A stretch of DNA of 44,963 bases from Clostridia bacterium (lineage in GTDB: Bacteria; Bacillota; Clostridia; Oscillospirales; CAG-272). The position numbers and the translations under genes are program-made. Of the stretch, positions 24,735 to 32,108 are shown in pieces (the first letter of the stretch is position 1; each line of letters starts with the position of its first letter). The notes under the pieces are model-generated. The model ran no database searches, was not told the origin of the DNA, and saw only the letters and a program-made list of their open reading frames with translations. Where the stretch lies: NCBI GenBank assembly GCA_017453245.1, contig JAFTKM010000004.1, positions 1 through 44,963 of the forward strand, written 5' to 3'.

Positions 24735-25793
24735 TCAGAGCTGTGTAGAGGAATTTACCTCGGTGGTAGAATCCACGGCGAGAAGAATGTGCTTGTAGGA
24801 GCCAAATCCGATACCGAAACGGCATCTACCGTTCCAGTAGTAATTGCCGGTGTGGTTATCCACCCAGTTGGAAACGGTGAGGGGGATTCTGTTGAAGAAC
24901 ATATTACCCGCAAGGTTCTTGTTTGCCTCACTCGACATGATCATGAGTCTGTTGTCGACAGGGTGCCAGTTCGGGAGAATGATCACGTTCCAGTTGCCGT
25001 AGTGGAGGTTGATATCGTTGTAGCCGTTGCCAAGCGCACCTTCAGAGCCGCACACCTTCTTCACGATCTGCTCGATCTTAGGCTTGTTGCCGGGGAGAAT
25101 GATCGTGTCTGCGGTGTATCCGAGCGCCTCGCCGTTTTCGTCCTTCATATTTCTGAGCTTTACGGAGAGCTCGGCGAGTGACTCCTCGAAGGTGCCGGCG
25201 GACAGAGTTCTTGTGTCTGTTCCGGTAGCAAAAATGTCACCGTGGAAGAAGTTTGACTGAGTACCGGTGGTGCCGGACGCTCCGCCCCAGACGTGTGAGG
25301 AAGAGAAGAGCGGGCGAGTGTCCGCTGTGGTCAGATCAAGCTCTGTTCCCGCGAAGGTGCAGGTTGCGTTGTATGCGTTTATAAGAGCGTTCTCGCAGAG
25401 TCTGTTCATAGTCTTGTAGTAAGCTCTGGTGAAGTTTTCAGCTCTGCGCTTGGCATCAATGGCGAGACCGTAGTTGCAGTCCTCGACCATCTCTGCGGTA
25501 ACGATGAACTCCTTCATAAACTGCACGTGCTCGATGAACTTCGTGCCGGTCTCGGATACGGTATCGCTCTCAGCGCCTGCGCCCTCCGCTACCGACTTAA
25601 AGATGTCAAACTCATGCTGGTTAACGATTGTCTCACCAAACTTGTTGCTCTTTTCAACGTTGAAGAGCCAGTCACGGATGCCGCCCTTCTTGCTGAGAAT
25701 GTCGCTTTCGTTCTCGATGACCATCTTGATGGGAAGCTGGATCTTGCCGAAGGCGGCGTTGTTTACAGTTGAATTTTTAGAATAAATTATCAT
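24735..25793 (-). CDS. Major capsid protein
   Basis: 352 residues in the canonical position after scaffold and decoration genes. It has the helical long stretch EFIVTAEMVEDCNYGLAIDAKRRAENFTRAYYKTMNRLCENAL-like region (about residues 90-135), which matches HK97-fold capsids with a spine helix, then a loop with TLSAGTFEESLAEL and ending GIGFGSYKHILLAVDSTTEV. No separate protease gene is visible, so maturation cleavage is uncertain. AAAGGAGAT lies before the ATG. The fold is inferred from pattern and context. Confidence 0.8.
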   Translation of the reverse strand: MIIYSKNSTVNNAAFGKIQLPIKMVIENESDILSKKGGIRDWLFNVEKSNKFGETIVNQHEFDIFKSVAEGAGAESDTVSETGTKFIEHVQFMKEFIVTAEMVEDCNYGLAIDAKRRAENFTRAYYKTMNRLCENALINAYNATCTFAGTELDLTTADTRPLFSSSHVWGGASGTTGTQSNFFHGDIFATGTDTRTLSAGTFEESLAELSVKLRNMKDENGEALGYTADTIILPGNKPKIEQIVKKVCGSEGALGNGYNDINLHYGNWNVIILPNWHPVDNRLMIMSSEANKNLAGNMFFNRIPLTVSNWVDNHTGNYYWNGRCRFGIGFGSYKHILLAVDSTTEVNSSTQL

Positions 25794-25811
25794 ATTTATC
25801 TCCTTTGAATT

Positions 25812-26201
25812 TTATTTACGGAATCTTACGTACACGTATTTGCCGGTGTCGTCTACTGCGACGATTCTTCCTTTGCCGCTCGTGTTGTAGGTTACTCCGT
25901 CCATTTTGCCCGTATAGTTCGAAAGGCCGACTGTCATACCGACAAGCGGGGAGGTTGTGCCGGTGAATTCGACCTTGAAAACCATATCCTCGGTAACAAC
26001 CATTACGTTTACACGTCCCAAAGCATTATCCTCTTCGCCAAGAGCTATGTATTCCGGACACATGGTGGCTGTTGAGTTGGTTACCATTCCGCTTGCGATG
26101 ATAAGAGCGCAGCCTGGGCTGATGTTTGCCGAGGGAGAGGGTTTAATCTTGTATACCTCGCACTGATTGTTTCCGTTTAAAACTTTAACAAGTCTGAACA
26201 T
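25812..26201 (-). CDS. Probable capsid decoration / head protein
   Basis: 129 residues, mostly short beta strands (KVEFTGTTSPLVGMTVGL, GKYVYVRFRK), no signal peptide. Small beta proteins directly before the capsid gene are often decoration or head-stabilising proteins. No motif proves this. AAAGGACC precedes the ATG, and 18 bases separate its stop from the capsid start. Confidence 0.6.
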   Translation of the reverse strand: MFRLVKVLNGNNQCEVYKIKPSPSANISPGCALIIASGMVTNSTATMCPEYIALGEEDNALGRVNVMVVTEDMVFKVEFTGTTSPLVGMTVGLSNYTGKMDGVTYNTSGKGRIVAVDDTGKYVYVRFRK

Positions 26202-26219
26202 TGTTTGGTCCTTTCTATT

Positions 26220-26696
26220 TTACTTGGTTACCCTTTTATACAGACGCTGCAGCTCCGAGTCGCTTCTTCCGGGGAAGAGCTCTCTGGCGGTTGCGAGCTC
26301 GAGCTGAGACATCATACAGGGGTCCCCCGCCATACTCCTTCCTCGTGCGCTTACAAGATGCGAGCGTGTGTCTCGGGCGCTTCTTTTTGCGGTTGCCATA
26401 TATGCTTCCGCGGGGGAAAGGCCGAGATCGCGGAGTGCGGCGTAGCGCAGGGGATTGTTGAGGTCGGTGACGTCCCTGATGCCCGCAAGCTCGGGGAATT
26501 CCGCCTTGAGGGAGGCAACGTCGCTTGCGATCAGCGCCTCGTAATCCGTACCGTCACCGTAGTTGGCGTCCTGCGTTGAGGAGCTATCCTCGGCGTCCGC
26601 GTTATGCTCCTCGGTTACCTCATCGGGTATCTGTTCGGATTTTGCGTCCGCGGCGCTCTCTGCCTCGTTTTCGATAACGTCGTACAGATCCTCCAT
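26220..26696 (-). CDS. Probable scaffolding protein
   Basis: 158 residues. A very acidic, low-complexity N-terminal ~55 residues (E, D, S, A) leads into helices (DYEALIASDVASLKAEFPEL) and a basic C-terminal tail (QRLYKRVTK). This acidic-helix-basic-tail pattern, upstream of the capsid gene, is typical of phage scaffolding proteins. The ATG overlaps the stop of the preceding 51-residue gene by one base. Confidence 0.65.
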   Translation of the reverse strand: MEDLYDVIENEAESAADAKSEQIPDEVTEEHNADAEDSSSTQDANYGDGTDYEALIASDVASLKAEFPELAGIRDVTDLNNPLRYAALRDLGLSPAEAYMATAKRSARDTRSHLVSARGRSMAGDPCMMSQLELATARELFPGRSDSELQRLYKRVTK

Positions 26697-26851
26697 TACG
26701 CCTTACCTCCCTTTATTCTGAGGTCACCCTCGCCCTTGATAACTCTGCTCTTAGGCTCGCCCTCGGGTTTAGTGGGAGCGGTGATCTTGCCTATACCGAG
26801 ATTGCGGTAGGGCGCGCTTTTGTCAATGGTATTCTTGTTCTTGTTATTCAT
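26696..26851 (-). CDS. Small basic head-region protein (51 aa)
   Basis: A short gene with AAAGGATAAAGGC before its ATG, translationally coupled to the scaffold gene through TAATG. The product begins MNNKNKNTIDK, contains LGIGKITAPTKPEGEPKSRV and ends LRIKGGKA. It is lysine-rich and probably extended. Family unknown. Confidence 0.65.
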   Translation of the reverse strand: MNNKNKNTIDKSAPYRNLGIGKITAPTKPEGEPKSRVIKGEGDLRIKGGKA

Positions 26852-26877
26852 GCCTTTATCCTTTCTTAGTGCATTTT

Positions 26878-26896
26878 GGGAAGAGTATCACTTCCC
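26878..26896 (-). repeat. Hairpin between two head genes
   Basis: GGGAAG (26878-26883) and CTTCCC (26891-26896) can pair, with AAAAT on the minus-strand 3' side. A weak attenuator or processing site. Confidence 0.45.
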
Positions 26897-26916
26897 GTGA
26901 TTTTTTGGATATTACG

Positions 26917-27624
26917 TCAGTCGTCTCTTTGCTCGAGATATTCGAGATACCCGTCGGAGAGACTGCGGTAATACTTCAGCAGCTCGTCTATTTCGTCCGC
27001 AAAGCCCGCGGCGTCCTCCTCGGACACGCCCATTTTGATGGCGAGTGCCTTGGCACCGTCCTTGTCGAGACCGAGTGAGACGGTCTGCTCGATGAGCTTG
27101 TTAAACACCTTCTGTTTGGTTACCTCGTAGGCGCTCTGTCCGACAAGCGTGGCATCCTCCCTTGAGAGTCCCGCGCTGATACCGTAGGCAACAGCGGTGT
27201 CAAGATCGACAACGTCGTTGTTTACAAGGTGCGACATAACGCTCCTCTTCGTTCTGTCGAGCTTGTCCCGATATTTATCAAGATAGCTCGCGTAGGACTG
27301 TCTCGACTTTGTCTCTGAGTTTAAGTAGCTTGACTCAAGAGAGCTAAGACCTGAGCTTAACGAGTTTTTTGCAAGTGCGTCGATGTAAGCCGCATATCCG
27401 CTGTTTTGTAAACCTTTGTTGTTAATTATGCGATTGTTAGCGCCAAATGTTGACAATCCGCGCTTTGAGGATGTGTACAGCTTTGCCGCCGCATCGGAGT
27501 AGCTTTTTGCTCCCGAGATGCCGTTTTTGTGCTTGTAGGTGTCGTAAGTGTCGGGGGTGCCGAGTGTGGACTTACCGTCAAGATATTTCTTGACGAGCTC
27601 CTCGAGTGTCTTTACCTTTTTCAT
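26917..27624 (-). CDS. Helical head-region protein after portal
   Basis: 235 residues, not recognised by family. It is largely helical: a serine- and lysine-rich N-terminal half with repeated LYTSSKRGLSTF- and SSLESSYLNSE-like segments, then a region with two weak repeats (DTAVAYGISAGLSREDAT and DGAKALAIKMGVSEEDAA), which resemble small helix-hairpin modules. Overlap with the portal stop (ATGA) and its place between portal and scaffold suggest an internal or minor head protein. Confidence 0.65.
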   Translation of the reverse strand: MKKVKTLEELVKKYLDGKSTLGTPDTYDTYKHKNGISGAKSYSDAAAKLYTSSKRGLSTFGANNRIINNKGLQNSGYAAYIDALAKNSLSSGLSSLESSYLNSETKSRQSYASYLDKYRDKLDRTKRSVMSHLVNNDVVDLDTAVAYGISAGLSREDATLVGQSAYEVTKQKVFNKLIEQTVSLGLDKDGAKALAIKMGVSEEDAAGFADEIDELLKYYRSLSDGYLEYLEQRDD

Positions 27625-29333
27625 AGCGTCTCACCTCCTGTGCCTCTGTTGATGTCCGAGAAGTACTCGACGTTTTCTCTTGCGTATGGGTAGTGCGCTC
27701 TCTCCTGACATTGCCAGTAGCGGAGCAGGGTGGCAGGGTCGGACGGGTCTCCGAGTGTGCCTGCCTTGAGATTGTCAAGATTTCTCTGCCAGAGAGATTC
27801 TCTCTGGTATTCGTTACCGCTGTTGAGGTCAACCGAGAAGAGGTATGCGTCGTCATAGAAGTATCCCCGATTCGGATCAAGCTCGATAAAGTCGTATCTT
27901 GAAAACTCCGACTCGTGTATTCTGCCGTAAGCGTCTCTGTATGAGAGAGCTCTAGGCTCATCCGCAAAGGCGAGATAGAGCGAGAAGATTATTCTGTCTA
28001 TCCTTGCGTAGGCGGCGTGCTTCATCTTCTTTTTCGACTCAAGTCTGCCCGATGCCTGATTGATCCTCAGTTGCTTTGCATAGCCCGATTCGGCAAGCGC
28101 TCCGGTGTCCACGCCCTGGAATGCGTCGGATATACCGATGACTCTCTTCGCGTGGTCGTAGAGTCTCTCCGCCTCGGCTATATCCTGCGATATGTCGGGG
28201 GTCGTGTCGACTTTTCCGTACTGTGCGGCGCTCTCTCCCGGCTTCATCTTGATCACCTGACCGAAGACCGAGTTGTTCAAGGCTATCGTCGCATCCTCGG
28301 GGACTATGGGCGTGATGCCCGCCCTTAAGAGCTTCTTGAGTATTCTTGACTCGACCTTGTTTATCGCCTGCTGTTCGGGGCGGATATAGTCGCAGTCTGA
28401 CTGACCGAAGAGCTGCTTTTCCGCCGAGGTATTCTTCCTTATTGCTATTGGGAAGAGCTTTGGCACGTAGTAGGGAATATCAACGCCCAAGGGCTCGTTT
28501 TCTCCGTAGCTTACGTGCTCGCATTCCACCTCGGTCAATGCGGTCTTTCTGCTTTTGCAGCGGCAGGCTTCCTCGTCCTCGCCGCAGGCAAGACAGACCT
28601 TCTTCTTTCTCATATAGTACCTCGGAAGGTCGGAGAGCGTGAGGTCTCCCGAGAAAATAAATCTGCCGATCTCGCCGTCATCATCGCGGTAGAAGCAGGT
28701 GACTACCTTGACTGTATCCGAGGCATCTGCCTCGCCGTCGTACTCGTATTCGAAGTCGGCAAGGGAGGTCTTCTCCTCGGGGATACCGTACCTTCTCGTC
28801 AGCTCGCTCCTTGTGGTGACGAACTTCAAGAAGCAGTATTCCATATCGTCGATATCGTATATACCCGGCTGAGGAACAAAATCGGAGGGCGAGATACACT
28901 CGACGCTTACGCCTCCTACCTCTCCCATATACTCCGAGGAGTTGTCCCAGTCCACGTACCATACGCTGCCGCCGTAGATGTAGGTGTATCTTTCATCCAT
29001 ATCGTTCATCTCGTCAAAGGGCAGACGGCTTCTTACAGAGCGGCACAGCCTCTCGATGGAGGTTGCGTTTCTGCCGCGCCTTTCGCTGTAAGATACCGCG
29101 TCCGCCTTGGGAGACGGTATAGCCGAGCTCACCTGACTCTCGACTATCTCGTAGGTGATATTTCTGACGGTGATTGCCGCCTCATCCGAGCCGTCTATCT
29201 CGGTCGAGCCCTTGTACTGGCGCATGGCTCTGTCAAAGGCTTCGATCCTTGAGGCGTATGAGTTTTCGGCGCATTTGTATAGAGTCCTGAAGAACTCCAG
29301 TCTTTGCGCCTCGTTTTTGCTTTCAATTCTCAC
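27621..29333 (-). CDS. Phage portal protein
   Basis: A 570-residue protein in the position after TerL. The N-terminal helices, a beta region with YGGSVWYVDWD, and a C-terminal half with QAINKVESRILKKLLRAG and KRVIGISDAFQGV are typical of podovirus portals (the crown and stem helices). A CxxCx6CxC cluster (C247, C250, C257, C259) looks like a zinc knuckle. GTG at 29333 is chosen because GGAG stands 7 bases upstream and GTGA overlaps the terminase stop; the frame runs open further up but inside terL. Confidence 0.85.
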   Translation of the reverse strand: MRIESKNEAQRLEFFRTLYKCAENSYASRIEAFDRAMRQYKGSTEIDGSDEAAITVRNITYEIVESQVSSAIPSPKADAVSYSERRGRNATSIERLCRSVRSRLPFDEMNDMDERYTYIYGGSVWYVDWDNSSEYMGEVGGVSVECISPSDFVPQPGIYDIDDMEYCFLKFVTTRSELTRRYGIPEEKTSLADFEYEYDGEADASDTVKVVTCFYRDDDGEIGRFIFSGDLTLSDLPRYYMRKKKVCLACGEDEEACRCKSRKTALTEVECEHVSYGENEPLGVDIPYYVPKLFPIAIRKNTSAEKQLFGQSDCDYIRPEQQAINKVESRILKKLLRAGITPIVPEDATIALNNSVFGQVIKMKPGESAAQYGKVDTTPDISQDIAEAERLYDHAKRVIGISDAFQGVDTGALAESGYAKQLRINQASGRLESKKKMKHAAYARIDRIIFSLYLAFADEPRALSYRDAYGRIHESEFSRYDFIELDPNRGYFYDDAYLFSVDLNSGNEYQRESLWQRNLDNLKAGTLGDPSDPATLLRYWQCQERAHYPYARENVEYFSDINRGTGGETL

Positions 29334-30694
29334 TGCGGTTCTCCGTATTTTTGCTTGAGATATTTTTTGCCGCCCTCGTCTGCCGCATCGTAGTCCTCCC
29401 ACATATCCCGAGTCCATCGCGAGTGCTTTAGCTCGCTTCTTGGATCGTTTGGGCGTGAGTGGAAGATGGCAAATCCGCGCAGAGCATCGGGGGCGTGCGT
29501 GATTTCGTGGGGCTCGTTTGCGCAATCCGTCGGGCGTATTTTGTCTACGGTAAGCGCGGGCAGGCACCTGATGATCTCGGTACAGTTTTTGAAGATCTTG
29601 AGCCTTACCCCCGCACCCGTGTCGCATAAAAGCTCCTTTATTGCGAGCCAACCGCACTCTCTGTCGTTAGACGTCTTGGTGAATGTCACGCCGAATTCGT
29701 GAAAGAGGCTCGCCTTCGTCTTTCCGGACTCCTGCGTCCTTGAGAAAACGTCGGGCGGAGCAAGAGTCGCGTAGATGTCCTCGCCTACGGGAGTTCTGTC
29801 GGTTATAGCCTTTGCCGCCGCGCTTATCGGGAGTCCCGATTCACAGTATTCGCGGTATACGTAGCTACATCCGTCGGGCGCGACAGCCACCCACAAGACC
29901 GCAAGTCGGTCAAGACCGTAGTCGATAGTCCTGTACCTTCTCCACGAGGGTGGTATTTCAAAAGGCTCGCACACGTGCCTCTCGGTCGAGAACTCGGTAA
30001 AGTACTGTCCCTCAAAGATGTTCCAGTCACCGTATAACAGCGCCTTCTTCTCTCTTTCGGGCAGAGCCTCGAGCCTCGACCGATAGGACGGATCGCTCTT
30101 TGTCAGAAAGCCGTTGTCCCCGAGCAGGGAAGGGAGAAACACGCGCGTCATCTCTCCCTCCCCGAGAAATCTCTCGCCGCTCGGGGCGGGGTCAACAAAC
30201 CTTCTTTTAACCCAGGAATGTCCCACGCCCCCGGGGTTAGTGGAGGATTTGATCTGCTTTGGAAAGGCGTTTGCGCCTCTCACTCTTGAAATAAGATACA
30301 CGTATTGCATCTCTGTGAAGTGCGTCAGCTCGTCAAATCTGATACAGTCGTACTCCGCGCTCTGGTATTGGTAAACGTCGTTCTCGTTTGCGCAGTAGCC
30401 AAAGTCTATGCACGATCCGTTCTTGAACTTGCCGGTGTGACTCGATGAGTTGAAGGAGTATATCTCCCTCGGGTAGAGCCCGAGACTCACGCGTATCAGC
30501 GACTTATCCAGCTCCGCGAAGGTACGCCTGAGAATAAGCTGCTTTGAGCCGGGATATTTCAGCGCGAAAAGCAAAGCGTCCACTATCTGCCCGTAGGATT
30601 TTCCGCCTCCGGCAGCCCCGCCGAAGAGCACCTCGGTTTCTCTTGCATCTATGAACCTCTTTTGCTTTTTCGTTACCTTGATATCAAGTCTCAT
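29330..30694 (-). CDS. terL: Phage terminase large subunit
   Basis: The packaging motor: an ATPase that pumps DNA through the portal, plus a nuclease that cuts concatemers. Walker A is GGAAGGGKS (residues 25-33), Walker B ends in D121-E122 (IRFDEL), with the coupling motif STNPGGVGHSW after it. The RNase H-like nuclease shows an aspartate in TIDYGLD (~250), an acid in YREYCE, and DALRGF near the end. All key residues look intact. 454 residues is normal. It overlaps terS by 11 bases and portal by 4. Confidence 0.93.
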   Translation of the reverse strand: MRLDIKVTKKQKRFIDARETEVLFGGAAGGGKSYGQIVDALLFALKYPGSKQLILRRTFAELDKSLIRVSLGLYPREIYSFNSSSHTGKFKNGSCIDFGYCANENDVYQYQSAEYDCIRFDELTHFTEMQYVYLISRVRGANAFPKQIKSSTNPGGVGHSWVKRRFVDPAPSGERFLGEGEMTRVFLPSLLGDNGFLTKSDPSYRSRLEALPEREKKALLYGDWNIFEGQYFTEFSTERHVCEPFEIPPSWRRYRTIDYGLDRLAVLWVAVAPDGCSYVYREYCESGLPISAAAKAITDRTPVGEDIYATLAPPDVFSRTQESGKTKASLFHEFGVTFTKTSNDRECGWLAIKELLCDTGAGVRLKIFKNCTEIIRCLPALTVDKIRPTDCANEPHEITHAPDALRGFAIFHSRPNDPRSELKHSRWTRDMWEDYDAADEGGKKYLKQKYGEPQ

Positions 30695-31031
30695 CGCCTA
30701 TCACCTCCAGCGTCACCTGTATTTCCTTGTCAACGTCCGTGTCCTTGTCGCCCATGCCGTACTCCGAGGTCAAGAGAAACTTGGTGAATGAAGAGTCAAA
30801 CCGTTTTACCAGCCCATTGTCAATCAGATAATCTCTGCGGATTTCGCTGCACTCTTGGTAAGCCCTCTCGAATTCACTCTTGTCTCTGAAGCGCTCGAGG
30901 TCGGATAGCGTAGCGCCAATGCTCCTCGCAAATTTTGAGAAGCTCGGTGCTCCCGGACCGTCGTAGCCGAGGAAGAAGGTGTATAGCCTGCGTGGAAGGT
31001 CGGATGTGTATCTTAAGTGATTTTTCTTCAT
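30684..31031 (-). CDS. Probable terminase small subunit
   Basis: 115 residues directly before terL. A helix-turn-helix-like stretch (SFSKFARSIGATLSDLERFRD, ~30-50) and a following helical region (SEFERAYQECSEIRRDYLI) resemble DNA-recognising TerS proteins, and the C-terminus is acidic (DKDTDVDKEIQV), as in TerS tails. GGGAGG lies before the ATG. It is the first gene of the cassette. Confidence 0.75.
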   Translation of the reverse strand: MKKNHLRYTSDLPRRLYTFFLGYDGPGAPSFSKFARSIGATLSDLERFRDKSEFERAYQECSEIRRDYLIDNGLVKRFDSSFTKFLLTSEYGMGDKDTDVDKEIQVTLEVIGDET

Positions 31032-31179
31032 ACGTCTTATCCTCCCGCCGATGTCCTTTTTGACCGCAAGAGCAGGGGAGATTCGCTCTCCATAGCCTCT
31101 TTCTCTCGGGCTCTATAGCGCCACCGTGACTCTCGCCGTTCATGACTCGGCGAGGCGGTCTTTCCTCATCGGCAAATCC

Positions 31180-31185
31180 ATTATA
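31180..31185 (-). promoter_or_regulatory. Probable -10 element of the capsid operon
   Basis: TATAAT on the minus strand (31185-31180), about 150 bases before terS. The -35 side is AT-rich (CTTACT at 17-base spacing) but not a clear match. The unassigned stretch 31032-31170 is leader sequence. Confidence 0.5.
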
Positions 31186-31270
31186 CCTCACCCCGTGTGA
31201 AAAGTAAGTAAAGTACCCATCCAAAAAAACGGCGCAACAGAGCCCCACCGCTTGGCAAAAAAGCACAAAA

Positions 31271-31291
31271 AAAGACCCCACCTCGGGGGTC
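31271..31291 (-). terminator. Intrinsic terminator upstream of terS
   Basis: GACCCC (31274-31279) and GGGGTC (31286-31291); on the minus strand the stem is followed by TTTTTTTGTG. No gene precedes it on this strand, so it may end a short leader RNA starting near 31400, or mark the old left edge of the element. Confidence 0.75.
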
Positions 31292-31417
31292 GGAAAACGG
31301 TACGGATAAAAAACGCTGTTTTCAGGTTGTTTTGGTCTATCTTGAGGATGCGTTTTTGAAAGAGGTGAAGGGGATAAGTTCCATCCCGCGCTTTAACAAA
31401 TATTAACAATTCTCCTA

Positions 31418-31446
31418 TTTACTTTATCGGACATCTATGATATAAT
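31418..31446 (+). promoter_or_regulatory. Promoter for the 169-residue membrane protein
   Basis: TTTACT (31418-31423), 17 bases, TATAAT (31441-31446), 36 bases before the ATG. Confidence 0.75.
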
Positions 31447-31482
31447 CAAAATGACAGATAGCTTTAATGGGAGGTATGCTCT

Positions 31483-31992
31483 ATGAATGAAGAAGAGATC
31501 AAAGTCTTTGAGAAAAGATTGTCTAAGCACACGCTCAAACGCAGAATGATCACTGCGGCTTTGATGATTGTTTTTCTTGTTATCGGCATAGTTTTCTGGT
31601 CGCTAAGAGAAGCGAGCAGAGAGGTGACCGTTCATGGGGAAGGATGGCTCTCTTACGAAACTGTTACCTATAATAACGATTACGCGGTTGGGATCGTTAT
31701 CGGCTTCGTAACGGCGATGATGATCGGTTGTTTTCTGTTTACCGATTTTCTGTGCTGCAGATTTCGCAGCATAGAGGCTAACGGCCATTACATAACAGTT
31801 TACAGAGGTATGATAAAATGCTCGGTGTACGTTAACGGCGAGGAGAAGGACGCCATCGGGATGGGATCGTTCACTAACGTTATTGACACGAGGCTACCCG
31901 ATGGAACAAAAATCAGCGTCGCGTTTTCAGGAGGCGCTTTTATGGTAGCGCACATTTCGTTTTCTGATAACAATCCACCAATAGATTTATAA
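31483..31992 (+). CDS. Small two-pass membrane protein
   Basis: 169 residues of unknown family. A charged N-terminus (to ~residue 22), a hydrophobic segment (~23-42), an extracellular-looking loop, a second segment (~66-88) and a soluble C-terminal beta-like domain (YITVYRGMIKCSV, ISVAFSGGAFMVAH). TGGGAGG is the ribosome site. It stands alone between its promoter and the terminator, next to the capsid element boundary. Confidence 0.7.
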   Translation: MNEEEIKVFEKRLSKHTLKRRMITAALMIVFLVIGIVFWSLREASREVTVHGEGWLSYETVTYNNDYAVGIVIGFVTAMMIGCFLFTDFLCCRFRSIEANGHYITVYRGMIKCSVYVNGEEKDAIGMGSFTNVIDTRLPDGTKISVAFSGGAFMVAHISFSDNNPPIDL

Positions 31993-32045
31993 AAAAGATA
32001 AGGCGGCATTTCATCAAACAAAATACTGCCATTTCTATTAAAACG

Positions 32046-32090
32046 CCCCGAAATGACTATGTTTGTAGTCATTTCGGGGTTGATTTTTTA
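32046..32090. terminator. Bidirectional terminator
   Basis: CCCCGAAATGACTA (32046-32059) pairs perfectly with TAGTCATTTCGGGG (32066-32079), followed by TTGATTTTTTAT; convergent genes flank it. Confidence 0.9.
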
Positions 32091-32108
32091 TATAGAGCTT
32101 GTGATTAT

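Noticed and set aside
30874-31281. Reading frame upstream of and across terS with a CSCGQKGH segment
   Set aside because: It overlaps terS by more than 150 bases in another frame, has no ribosome site of its own, and its composition follows the terS sequence.
18422-31482. Attachment-site direct repeats flanking the capsid cassette
   Set aside because: No convincing direct repeat or tRNA gene end was found at either edge by eye; an alignment with relatives would be needed.
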